Shown here: positions 53,061 to 60,777 of the stretch, piece after piece
Position numbering within the stretch: the first letter of the stretch is position 1
Layout of the letters: every line of letters starts with the position of its first letter
NCBI RefSeq assembly: GCF_900129375.1
Contig: NZ_FQVN01000003.1
Location: forward strand, 62,001 to 126,000
Source of the DNA: Streptoalloteichus hindustanus
GTDB taxonomy: Bacteria; Actinomycetota; Actinomycetes; Mycobacteriales; Pseudonocardiaceae
Direction: 5' to 3'
Length of the DNA stretch: 64,000 bases
Notes under the pieces: generated by a model
What the model saw: the letters and a program-made list of their open reading frames with translations, nothing else
What the model was told of the DNA's origin: nothing
The model's database searches: none
Program-made: the position numbers and the translations under genes

Positions 53061-53702
53061 GTGACGACCCCCAGCGGGACCGCCGGTCCCAACCTGGTCG
53101 CCGAGCTCACCGCCGACCACCGCGCGGTGGAGCGGGTGTTCGAGGAGCTGGAGTCCGGCGAGGGCCAGCCCCGACGCCGGCGGGAGCTCGCCGACCACGT
53201 GATCACGCTGCTGGTCCGGCACTTCGTCGCCGAGGAGGCCCACCTGTACCCGGCGGTGCGGGGCGCGCTGCCGGACGGCGACGCCGTGGCCGACCGGGAA
53301 CTGGGCGAGCACGCCGAGGCCGAGCGGACGATGCGGCAGCTCGACGGGATGGACCCGGTCGACCCCCGGTTCGACGAGCTGTGCCGCAAGCTGATGAGCG
53401 AGGTGCGCAACCACGTCCACGAGGAGGAGCGGGAGCTCCTGCCCCGGCTGGCCGCCCGGTGCCGGCAGGACGAGCTGGACGCGATCGCCGCGGGCGTCCG
53501 CCGGGCCAGGGAGACGGCCCCGACCCGGCCGCACCCCTCGGCGCCGGACCGGCCGCCGTGGAACCGCCTGCTCGCGCCGGGCGCCGCGCTCGTAGACCGG
53601 GTGCGGGACGCGCTCGCCGCACGCACCGAGCCCGCCGCTGCGGCCGGCCCCGGCCCCGCGGCGGGACGCCGAGACCAGGAGGACGGGAACGACCATGGCT
53701 GA
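53061..53702 (+). CDS. Hemerythrin domain protein
   Basis: A 213-residue protein. Residues 10-145 form a four-helix hemerythrin domain with the di-iron ligands visible as ELTADHRAVE, LVRHFVAEEAHLYP, ELGEHAEAE and NHVHEEERELLP. An Ala/Pro-rich tail follows. It could bind oxygen or nitric oxide, or sense redox state. GTG 53061 follows GGGAGGAGAC. It overlaps the next gene by 8 bp and is preceded by a stress-type promoter. Confidence 0.9.
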   Translation: MTTPSGTAGPNLVAELTADHRAVERVFEELESGEGQPRRRRELADHVITLLVRHFVAEEAHLYPAVRGALPDGDAVADRELGEHAEAERTMRQLDGMDPVDPRFDELCRKLMSEVRNHVHEEERELLPRLAARCRQDELDAIAAGVRRARETAPTRPHPSAPDRPPWNRLLAPGAALVDRVRDALAARTEPAAAAGPGPAAGRRDQEDGNDHG

Positions 53703-54000
53703 GGAACACCCTGGCCAGACCCAGGTGACCACGGACCCCGACGTCATCCGGAAGTGGGCGGAGGAGCGGGACGCCACCCCCGCCACGGTCCCCGGCACCG
53801 AGCACGGCGACCACCTCGGCGTGCTGCGGTTCGACTTCCCCGGCTACGGCGGGGACAAGCTGGAGCACGTCGACTGGGACCAGTGGTTCGACACGTTCCG
53901 GGAACGGGACCTGGAGTTCGTCTACCAGGAGCACATGAGCAGCGGGAAGCAGAGCAACTTCTTCACGCTCCGCCGACGCGGCGGCGACGAGGAGAAATGA
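53695..54000 (+). CDS. Small conserved actinobacterial protein (often mislabelled glucan branching enzyme)
   Basis: 101 residues: TTDPDVIRKWAEERDATPAT, LGVLRFDFPGYGGDKLEHV, WDQWFDTFRERDLEFVYQEH and SNFFTLRRR. This is the conserved pattern of short actinobacterial proteins commonly annotated 1,4-alpha-glucan branching enzyme without any glycosyl hydrolase domain. ATG 53695 overlaps the hemerythrin stop and follows GGAGGACGGGAACG. Its role is unknown; the context suggests general stress. Confidence 0.8.
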   Translation: MAEEHPGQTQVTTDPDVIRKWAEERDATPATVPGTEHGDHLGVLRFDFPGYGGDKLEHVDWDQWFDTFRERDLEFVYQEHMSSGKQSNFFTLRRRGGDEEK

Positions 54001-54013
54001 GGAGGGGGGCGGC

Positions 54014-55186
54014 ATGGACATCGCCGCGCTGACCGAGATCGTCCGCCGGCCGGGCCCGTTCGCGTCGGTGTACTACGACGCGTCGCACGACACCGAGGAC
54101 GCCGAGCACGCCATCGAGTTGCGCTGGCGGGACCTGCGGGGCCAGCTGGCCGAGCAGGGCGCCGACGACGACATGCTCCGGGCGCTGGACCTGGCCGCCG
54201 ACACCGGCATCCCCGCCGTCGGCCGCGCGGGCCGCGCGCTCGTCGCGACCGGGGGCGAGGTGGTGCTGGACGCCGAGCTGCCCGACCCGCCGCCGCGGCA
54301 GGAGGCCCGGTTCGGGCCGCTGCCGCACCTGATGCCCCTGCTCGCCCAGATGCCGCCGGCGGTGCCGCACGTGGTGGCCGTCGTCGACCGGGTGGGCGCG
54401 GAGATCCGGGGCTACCGGGTCGTCGGCGAGCCGGTGATGACCAGGGAGGTGCGGGGCGAGGAGCACCCCGCGCACAAGGGCGGCGACGGGGGCTGGTCGC
54501 ACCGCAAGATGCAGCAGCGGGTGGAGAACCTGGCCGAGCACAACGCCGCGCGCATCGCCGGCGACATCGACCGCATGGTGCACGACATGTCGGCCCGGCT
54601 GCTGGTGGTGGCCGGCGAGGTGCAGGCGCGCAAGGCGGTGACCGCGCGCCTGAGCCCCGCGTGCCGGTCGATCGCGGTGGAGGCGGAGGCCGGCGGGCTC
54701 GCCGAGGGCATGGACCCGGAGGCGCTGGCCACCGAGGTGCGCCGGCTGGTCGGCGACCGGGTGGACGCGGAGCGGGCGGAGAGCATGGACCGCTTCGTCG
54801 CCGAGTCGGGCCGCGCCCGCTCGGGGGAGTCCGGTCGGGCGGTCGCCACCGTGCGTGACGTAGTCGCCGCGTTGCGCGACGGACAGGTGGACACGCTCCT
54901 GCTGCTGGGAGACGCTACGGAGGACCGCGAGCTGTGGGTCGGCGCGGAGCCGACGCAGGTGGCCGTCGACGAGGACGAGCTGCGCGCGCGGGGCGCCAGC
55001 CGACCGGTCAGGGACCGGGCGGACGCGGCGCTGCTGCGCGCGGCGTTGGACACCGGAGCCACCGTGCGCGTGGTCACGGAGGACCGGGCGGAGGACCTGC
55101 CGGAGGGTGTCGGCGCGTTGCTGCGCTACGCCCCCACCCCCGCCGGCGCTGGCACGGGAGGTGGTCGTCGTGCACCGCGGCAGTGA
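54014..55186 (+). CDS. baeRF2/Rv2629-type (Vms1-like release-factor fold) protein
   Basis: A 390-residue protein. It opens with FASVYYDASHDTEDAEHAIE, the conserved start of the bacterial archaeo-eukaryotic release factor family 2, known from dormancy-linked Rv2629. A central eRF1-like domain has HRKMQQRVENLAEHNAARIA. A C-terminal L7Ae-like domain follows (DVVAALRDGQVDTLLLLGDA). It may act on stalled ribosomes or peptidyl-tRNA. ATG 54014 follows GGAGGGGGG, 13 bp after the preceding gene. Confidence 0.87.
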   Translation: MDIAALTEIVRRPGPFASVYYDASHDTEDAEHAIELRWRDLRGQLAEQGADDDMLRALDLAADTGIPAVGRAGRALVATGGEVVLDAELPDPPPRQEARFGPLPHLMPLLAQMPPAVPHVVAVVDRVGAEIRGYRVVGEPVMTREVRGEEHPAHKGGDGGWSHRKMQQRVENLAEHNAARIAGDIDRMVHDMSARLLVVAGEVQARKAVTARLSPACRSIAVEAEAGGLAEGMDPEALATEVRRLVGDRVDAERAESMDRFVAESGRARSGESGRAVATVRDVVAALRDGQVDTLLLLGDATEDRELWVGAEPTQVAVDEDELRARGASRPVRDRADAALLRAALDTGATVRVVTEDRAEDLPEGVGALLRYAPTPAGAGTGGGRRAPRQ

Positions 55187-55409
55187 CAAGCACGGGCCGA
55201 GGCAGGACGACAAGCTCAAGCACGACGTCGAGGGGATGGTGCGGGGCAACCGGCCGTCGCGGGTCGAGGAGGGGCGCGACCCGGAGCCGCCGGCCGACGA
55301 CGACCCGGAGATCGGGTTCGAGCGCCGGCTGGACACCGAGGAGACGACGGAGGGAGACCGGTCGGAGCCGGCGGACGGGGCGCGGCCGCCGCGACCGGAG
55401 GGCGAGTGA
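55170..55409 (+). CDS. Small hydrophilic protein, 79 aa (tandem paralogue 1)
   Basis: GTG 55170 lies inside the end of the baeRF2-like gene (17-bp overlap) and follows GGGAGGTGGTCG. The product begins MHRGSDKHGPRQDDKLKHDV and is acidic and disordered (DPEPPADDDPEIGF). The opening is shared with the protein at 55629. Similar small proteins are widespread in actinobacteria. Probably the last gene of the hemerythrin operon. No function known. Confidence 0.7.
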   Translation: MHRGSDKHGPRQDDKLKHDVEGMVRGNRPSRVEEGRDPEPPADDDPEIGFERRLDTEETTEGDRSEPADGARPPRPEGE

Positions 55410-55628
55410 GGTGGTTCCCCCGTGCCCGACCCGACCCGGCGCGCCGTCCGCGCACCGGGGCCGGGGCACCGTGAACCGGTTGGTGAATCGGTTGGTGAAT
55501 CGATCAGGAGCCGGGGCGTCGTCGAATCGACTCGGCTCCCCGCGGTGTGACGGGAATCATGGTCGTGCCGGCGTCGCTGGCCGTCGAGCCAGCCCGGGTC
55601 GTCGGCGGACGCACAGGAGGTGGTCGCC

Positions 55629-55847
55629 GTGCAGCGGGGTAGTGACCAACGCACCCCCCGACAGGACGAGCAGGCGTCGGACGGTCCCCCGGCCGTGCCG
55701 GTGACGGACGGTGTGGTCAGCGGGTTCCGTCCGTCCTGGATCATGCGGGACTGGGTTCCCCGGCCCCGACCGCGCGACGACCTGCTGGCGTTCCACTCGC
55801 ACGCCGAGCCCGCGGGGGGTGAGGCCCAGCTCCCCGAGACCGACTGA
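55629..55847 (+). CDS. Small hydrophilic protein, 72 aa (tandem paralogue 2)
   Basis: GTG 55629 follows AGGAGGTGGTCGCC, nearly identical to the leader of the gene at 55170. The N-terminus, MQRGSDQRTPRQDEQASDG, parallels MHRGSDKHGPRQD. The C-terminal half differs (FRPSWIMRDWVPRPRPRDDL), so it is a duplicated and diverged copy. The 220 bp between the two genes contain a 13-bp direct repeat, CGGTTGGTGAATC, near 55479-55504. Confidence 0.65.
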   Translation: MQRGSDQRTPRQDEQASDGPPAVPVTDGVVSGFRPSWIMRDWVPRPRPRDDLLAFHSHAEPAGGEAQLPETD

Positions 55848-56792
55848 GGTGGTCCGCCACCCGTCACCCACACGTGGGTAATCGGGGGCGCCGCGCGGCG
55901 GGCGCGCGGGAGTGGTGACAACGCCGTTGGGGCCGGTCAGGTACCGGTCCCGACGGCGTTTTCGCTGTCCTCACAGGAAATCGGGACTACGCCGAGGATC
56001 GGCCGAGGTCGCGGGCGGACGAGCGGGGCACCGCGAAGTCACACGGACGGGCCACGGACCACGGGTCCCTGTGGTCACAGAAGGAACACGATTCCCCCTC
56101 TCCTCGCGCGGACTCCCGCGCCCGTGCCCCCACCGCCGACCCGCGCGCGGGCGTCCGCGGGCTGAACGCCGGGCGAATCCCGGGCGACGGACCGGACCCA
56201 CCGGAGGACTTCGTCCCCGGTGCTCCGACCGTGGTGGATCACCCTGATGCCACAGGGGTTTCGTGACACCTGGTGGCCGCACCTCGTTCACCCGGGCGAC
56301 ATTCCCCGGCAGACGCGCCACGCTGCCGACCGCGCCTGTGGACCTTGTTGCCCCGCCCACTATCTTGCGCGGTGACGGGGATTCCCCCACTGGAACCACA
56401 CGGATGGCTTTCCGCCCCGGACGGGAACACCGGGAGCGGCGGCTCCCGCGCGGACCGAGTGTCCACTGAGGACAGTCAGGAGGGACGACATCCTACACGC
56501 CGCCCGTGAACGGCCGGTGATCGCGGAATGCCCGTCCCCGGACGGGAAAACGACCGGTGGATGCCGCCATTCGGTGGACAGGCGGAAACTCCTGGGCCCC
56601 CGGACGCGATGCACCTGGGGTCGGACCCGTCGCTCGGCACGCATCGCCTCGGCCCCCGTGGTCGTTGCCAGTGTGTCCGAGCACGTGGTGGCGTCGAACG
56701 GAGCTCCGGAGGAACGAGTGCCCCGCCGACGCCCCGCCGGGTCCGACGGGTCGTCGCCGACCTCCTGACCCAACGCTGAGAGGATCTTGGTC
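55848..56792. other. Long region with no recognised gene
   Basis: About 945 bp. Frames are short and Arg/Pro-rich. Two similar 12-mers, CCCCGGACGGGA, occur near 56436 and 56535, and GTCCACTGAGGACAG near 56460 resembles sequence around the IS5-like remnants. An ACCCAC-AC-GTGGGT dyad at about 55865-55878 may terminate the preceding gene. It could be eroded mobile DNA. Confidence 0.4.
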
Positions 56793-57107
56793 GTGCCGTG
56801 GAGCTACTGGCACCGGATCGAGCTGTACCGGATCGATCGCGGGCAACGGGTGCTGATGCGCTCACAGGAGGTCGACGACCACGGACCCTACGTGTGTCGT
56901 GGTGTCGAGGAGTGGGCGCAGATCGTCGCCGAGGACTACCTGTGGCGGTGGGAGCTGCCGCACGGCCGGTGGCTGGTGGTGGTCTGGCGGCTGGGCTCCG
57001 GCAAGGGCCAGCTCGACAAGCCGGAGAAGCTCTGCGAGGTCCAGTTCACCTGGACCGGGTCGCCGGAGACCTCCACCACCGGACAGGGCCTGGCCGGCTC
57101 GCTCTAG
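56793..57107 (+). CDS. Hypothetical protein, 104 aa
   Basis: Starts at GTG 56793 behind GAGAGGATC. A compact, Trp-rich protein (MPWSYWHRIELYRIDRGQRV; YLWRWELPHGRWLVVVWRLG) with beta-strand character and no signal peptide. No family recognised. It is convergent with the phosphatase gene ending at 57155. Confidence 0.6.
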   Translation: MPWSYWHRIELYRIDRGQRVLMRSQEVDDHGPYVCRGVEEWAQIVAEDYLWRWELPHGRWLVVVWRLGSGKGQLDKPEKLCEVQFTWTGSPETSTTGQGLAGSL

Positions 57108-57154
57108 ACCCCGCCGCGGCGGAAGGCCACGCGCGGCGGAAGGCCCGGGAGTGC

Positions 57155-59221
57155 CTAACCGAGCACACGCACGGCGAGCAGCACGACGTCGTCCTGCCGA
57201 AGGTCGCTGTGCATCGCGGTGAGCACGCGGTCGCAGACCTCCTCCACGGGGCAGTCCGCCGCCAGGCTCGCCACGACCTCGCGCAGCCGCGCGGTGCGCT
57301 CGTCCGGATCGGCGCCCCGCAGCTCGATGATCCCGTCGGTGTAGAGCAGCAGCAGCGAGCCGTCCGGGCAGTCGACCTGGTCCTCGCCCCGAGGCCCGCC
57401 GAGCACCGCCCCGAGCAACGGGGAACGCCGGCCCACCAACCACTCGGTGTTCCCGTCCGGCGTGCGCAGCAACGGCGCGGGATGGCCGGCGTTGGCGAAC
57501 CGCAGCCGGCGCAGACCCGACCCGTCCCTCGGCTCCAGCCGCAGGCACACCGCCGTCGCCATCGCGCCCACGCCCAGCCCCTGCACCATCTCGTCCGAGC
57601 GGTCCAGCACCACGCCGGGCGGCGAGCCCTCCCACGCGCAGGCCCGGAGCAGGCCGCGGATCTGGCCCATCGCCGCCGCCGCGCGCAGGTCGTGGCCGAC
57701 GACGTCGCCGACGACCAGGCCCACCGCGCCGTCGGGCAGTTGCAGCACGTCGTACCAGTCGCCGCCGACCTCGGCCTCACCCGCGCCCACGAGGTAGCGC
57801 GCGGCCACCGCCAGGCCCGGCACCGGCGGCGGCGCCGGCAACAGGCTCTGCTGCAACGTCAACGCCGCCTCGTGCTCCCTGGCGTAGAGCCGCGCGTTGT
57901 CCACCGCGAGCGCGACCCGACTGGCCAGGTCGGAGGCGATGTCCAGGTCGCTGTCGGCGTACCGCCGGCCGTACGGGCGCTCGGTGCACAGGGTGAGGGC
58001 GCCGAGCACGCGGCCCCGCGCGCGCAACGGCACGATGATCATCGACAGCGGGCGGAGCTGGAGGTCCAGCTCGGCCAGCTCGGCGGCGCACCGGGGCTCG
58101 GCGGTCTCCCCGTAGACGTCGGGCAGCAGCACCGCGCGGCCGCCGGACAGCACCCGGGACACCCGGTCCGGCCCGCCGATGCGCGGCCCGACCAACTCGC
58201 CCTGGCGGTGCAGCAGCGACACCTGGTCGCCGCGCCGGTGGCTGGCCGCCACCCGGGTGGCCGCGCCCGCGCCCGGCTCGTCGAGCAGGTCGACGCAGCA
58301 GTAGTCGGCCAGGGCCGGCACCACGAGCTGGGCCAGCCGGCGGGCGGCGTCGCTGGTGTCCAGGGTCGCGCTCAGCGCGGCCGTCGCCTCGGTGAGCAGG
58401 CGCAGGTGGTGCCGGTCCTCCTCGGCGGCGGCCAGCGCCGCCTGCCGCTGGTGCTCCAGCAGGACGCGCTCGGTGACGTCGGACTGGACCGCGACGAAGT
58501 GGGTGAGCTGCCCGGTCGCGTCCTGGACCGGGCTGATGGTGAGCTCGTTCCAGAACGCCACGCCGTCCTTGCGGTAGTTGAGCAGCACCTCGGTGACCGG
58601 CCGGCGCTCCCGCAGTGCCCGGCGCACCCGGTCGACGGACTGGGGGTCGGTGTGCCGGCCCTGGAGCACGTTGACGCTGCGGCCGATCACCTCGTGCGGC
58701 TCGTAGCCGGTCATCCGGGTGAAGGCCGGGTTGACCCAGAGCACGGGGTAGTCGTGCCGGCGGGCGTCGCTGATCACGACGGACACGTCGGTCCCGGCCA
58801 GCGCGCGCCCCCTGACCAGCTCCAGGCGCTTGTCGGCCAGGCCCTCGGGCTCGGCCAGCCGCACCAGCAGCACCATCGCCGCGCCCAGCGGCCCGATCTG
58901 GCTGGGCAGCGGGACCGAGGTCAGCCACAGCACGTCCCGCTCCGAGCCGCCGAGGGTCACCGCCTCCCCGGCGACCCGCTGGCCGCCGGCCGCGCGGTGC
59001 AGCGGGGACCACGGGTCGTCCAGCGGGCGGCCGTCGACATCGGTGAGGCCGGCGGCCTTGCCCCAGGCGTCGACGTCCACCGGCAGCCGCACCCCGGGGG
59101 CGAGCGCGGCCGCGGCCTCGTTCGTCTCGACCACGGTGCGCGTCGCCAGGTCGACCACGAGCACCGGGGTCGCGCAGGACGCGATCCCCTCGGACAGTGC
59201 CGCCAGGCCGGGACTGCTCAT
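57155..59221 (-). CDS. PAS/LOV-like - GAF - SpoIIE-type PP2C phosphatase
   Basis: A 688-residue signalling phosphatase. Domains: a degenerate PAS (5-120), a LOV-like PAS (135-245), GAF (about 270-430) and an RsbU/SpoIIE PP2C domain (455-688, with EVGGDWYDVLQL, LVVGDVVGHDLRAAAAMGQI and LLLLYTDGIIELRG). The LOV core GRNCRFLQG is GRSVNVLQG here, so the flavin-adduct Cys is Val183, while VNPAFTRMTGY and LLNYRKDGVAFWNEL are kept. Such proteins dephosphorylate anti-sigma antagonists in stress cascades. This fits the nearby stress island. Confidence 0.92.
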   Translation of the reverse strand: MSSPGLAALSEGIASCATPVLVVDLATRTVVETNEAAAALAPGVRLPVDVDAWGKAAGLTDVDGRPLDDPWSPLHRAAGGQRVAGEAVTLGGSERDVLWLTSVPLPSQIGPLGAAMVLLVRLAEPEGLADKRLELVRGRALAGTDVSVVISDARRHDYPVLWVNPAFTRMTGYEPHEVIGRSVNVLQGRHTDPQSVDRVRRALRERRPVTEVLLNYRKDGVAFWNELTISPVQDATGQLTHFVAVQSDVTERVLLEHQRQAALAAAEEDRHHLRLLTEATAALSATLDTSDAARRLAQLVVPALADYCCVDLLDEPGAGAATRVAASHRRGDQVSLLHRQGELVGPRIGGPDRVSRVLSGGRAVLLPDVYGETAEPRCAAELAELDLQLRPLSMIIVPLRARGRVLGALTLCTERPYGRRYADSDLDIASDLASRVALAVDNARLYAREHEAALTLQQSLLPAPPPVPGLAVAARYLVGAGEAEVGGDWYDVLQLPDGAVGLVVGDVVGHDLRAAAAMGQIRGLLRACAWEGSPPGVVLDRSDEMVQGLGVGAMATAVCLRLEPRDGSGLRRLRFANAGHPAPLLRTPDGNTEWLVGRRSPLLGAVLGGPRGEDQVDCPDGSLLLLYTDGIIELRGADPDERTARLREVVASLAADCPVEEVCDRVLTAMHSDLRQDDVVLLAVRVLG

Positions 59222-59498
59222 CGGGGTCCCTCAGGTCAGGTCGTCCTGGGTGGACGCGCTGATCAGCAGCTTATGCCCGGATTCGGCGGAAGGCAGCCCC
59301 GCATCAGGTGGCGCATGCACGGTCAAGCAGTCCGGCTCACCCGGCCGGCGCGGCTCCCGTCGGTTCCGGCGTTCCGGCTGGTGGTCGCGGCTCCCGAAGC
59401 GCCTCTTCCGCCACGTTCCGCTCGGAGTCCGGCGGGGAACCTGCCGGTGTTCCGGCGTGGGTCCGGCGCGGCCCGCCTGCGGGCGTCAGGGCACGACG

Positions 59499-59759
59499 TC
59501 AGGGCTTGACGCCGCCGCCGGCAGCACCGGGGGGAAGCGGGTGGCCCGAGGTCGTGGTGGGTGGCGGCGTCGACGCCGACGGGGCGGTGATGTTCCCGAG
59601 TTGGACCAGCGGCTTGTCGTCGTCGACCAGCGTGACGAGGGTGGCGGACAACGCCACCACCGCCATCGTCCCGAGCACCGGCTCCAGCCACTGCCCCGCG
59701 CCGCTCCCCCGAGCTCGCCGCGTCCTGCCGTGCCTGTCGCACCTGCCGTGCCTGCCCAC
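59499..59759 (-). CDS. Small single-pass membrane protein, 86 aa
   Basis: GTG 59759 follows GAGGTGGGGCCGAC. A basic N-terminus is followed by one TM (WLEPVLGTMAVVALSATLVTL) and a Pro/Thr/Ser-rich outer tail ending GGGVKP. No homology recognised. It lies between the heptose module and the phosphatase on the same strand, with about 170-280 bp gaps, so it is probably independent. Confidence 0.6.
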   Translation of the reverse strand: MGRHGRCDRHGRTRRARGSGAGQWLEPVLGTMAVVALSATLVTLVDDDKPLVQLGNITAPSASTPPPTTTSGHPLPPGAAGGGVKP

Positions 59760-59928
59760 GTCGGCCCCACCTCCGACCGTCGGTCTCCCCTCTCCGGACA
59801 GTCGGAAGACGGGCCGCGGCCGGGGATGTTGCCCGCCTGCGACTCAGCTCACCCGCACGTTCACCAGCACCGACCGGGTCCCGTCAGGGGACCGGGCCGT
59901 GTCGCCGGCGTCTGGCGTGGGGGCCGCG

Positions 59929-60777
59929 TCAGTCGGTTTCCCGTTGCGGTGTCAGGCGTTTCCGCCCGTCGGCGATGACGTCGTACGCCTGCACGCGCCG
60001 GTCGGGCACGGTCGTCGGCGACTCCAGGTGCACCGCCCCGCTGGGCAGGATTCCCGCGCCACCGCGCGCCGCCATCACCCGCCACTGCGCGAGCACGTCC
60101 TCCCCGGCGTGCTCCGGCGGCAGGTCGCGCCAGAAGTCGAACCCGCCCACGGACTCCAGGACCTTCCGGTCGTACAGGACGCAGCCGCCGACCCAGGCGA
60201 CCTTGTAGGCGCGCCACTCCCCCGGCCGCAACGCGAGGCGCTGCGCGAGGTGGACCGGGTTGGCCGCGTTGTGCAGGGTCCAGCGCCGCCACTCCGGGGA
60301 CCCCGGGCGCACCCGCTCCGGGCACGGGGCGTCCGCCCACTCCTCGTACGGCTCCAGCTCGCCCGGCCGCACGTCGTCCACATAGGACAGTCCCTGCACG
60401 GCGGCGCCGACGAAACCGCACCGCAGCACCCGGATCGCCCGGTGCAGCCTGGCCAGCGTCCCCGGTTCCAGCCAGACGTCGTCGTCAAGGAACAACACGT
60501 GCGGGGAACGCGCCATGGCCAGCAGGTGCGCGCGGTGCTCGGCGAGACCGCGACGCGGGAGGTGCCGGTCGAAGATCACCGGGCGGCCGCGCAGCCGCAG
60601 GGCGCTCGCCATCGCCTGGGCGGGCGGGTTGGCGTAGGAGGGCGGCCCGTCGGACTGGTCGCTCACCAGCACCCGGAACGAGGGGCCGTCCTGCGCGGCC
60701 AGGCCCGCCAGCGTGGTGGCCAGTTCGGCCGGCCGGTCCCGGGTCGGGACCAGCACGTCGACCTCGTGTCCCGTCAT
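59929..60777 (-). CDS. Family 2 glycosyltransferase
   Basis: A 282-residue GT-A transferase. It starts VDVLVPTRDRPAELATTLAG and has the metal-binding VLFLDDDVWLEPG (D-x-D type). An acceptor-region WVGGCVLYDRKVLESVGGFD and a later EHAGEDVLAQWRV, the likely catalytic base region, follow. There are no membrane segments. It overlaps the hldE gene by ATGA, so it is translationally coupled to heptose activation. It may transfer heptose or extend a heptose-containing glycan. Confidence 0.9.
   Translation of the reverse strand: MTGHEVDVLVPTRDRPAELATTLAGLAAQDGPSFRVLVSDQSDGPPSYANPPAQAMASALRLRGRPVIFDRHLPRRGLAEHRAHLLAMARSPHVLFLDDDVWLEPGTLARLHRAIRVLRCGFVGAAVQGLSYVDDVRPGELEPYEEWADAPCPERVRPGSPEWRRWTLHNAANPVHLAQRLALRPGEWRAYKVAWVGGCVLYDRKVLESVGGFDFWRDLPPEHAGEDVLAQWRVMAARGGAGILPSGAVHLESPTTVPDRRVQAYDVIADGRKRLTPQRETD

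Noticed and set aside
56360-56560. Possible CRISPR-like repeats (CCCCGGACGGGA pair)
   Set aside because: Only two short, imperfect copies with irregular spacing and no cas genes.
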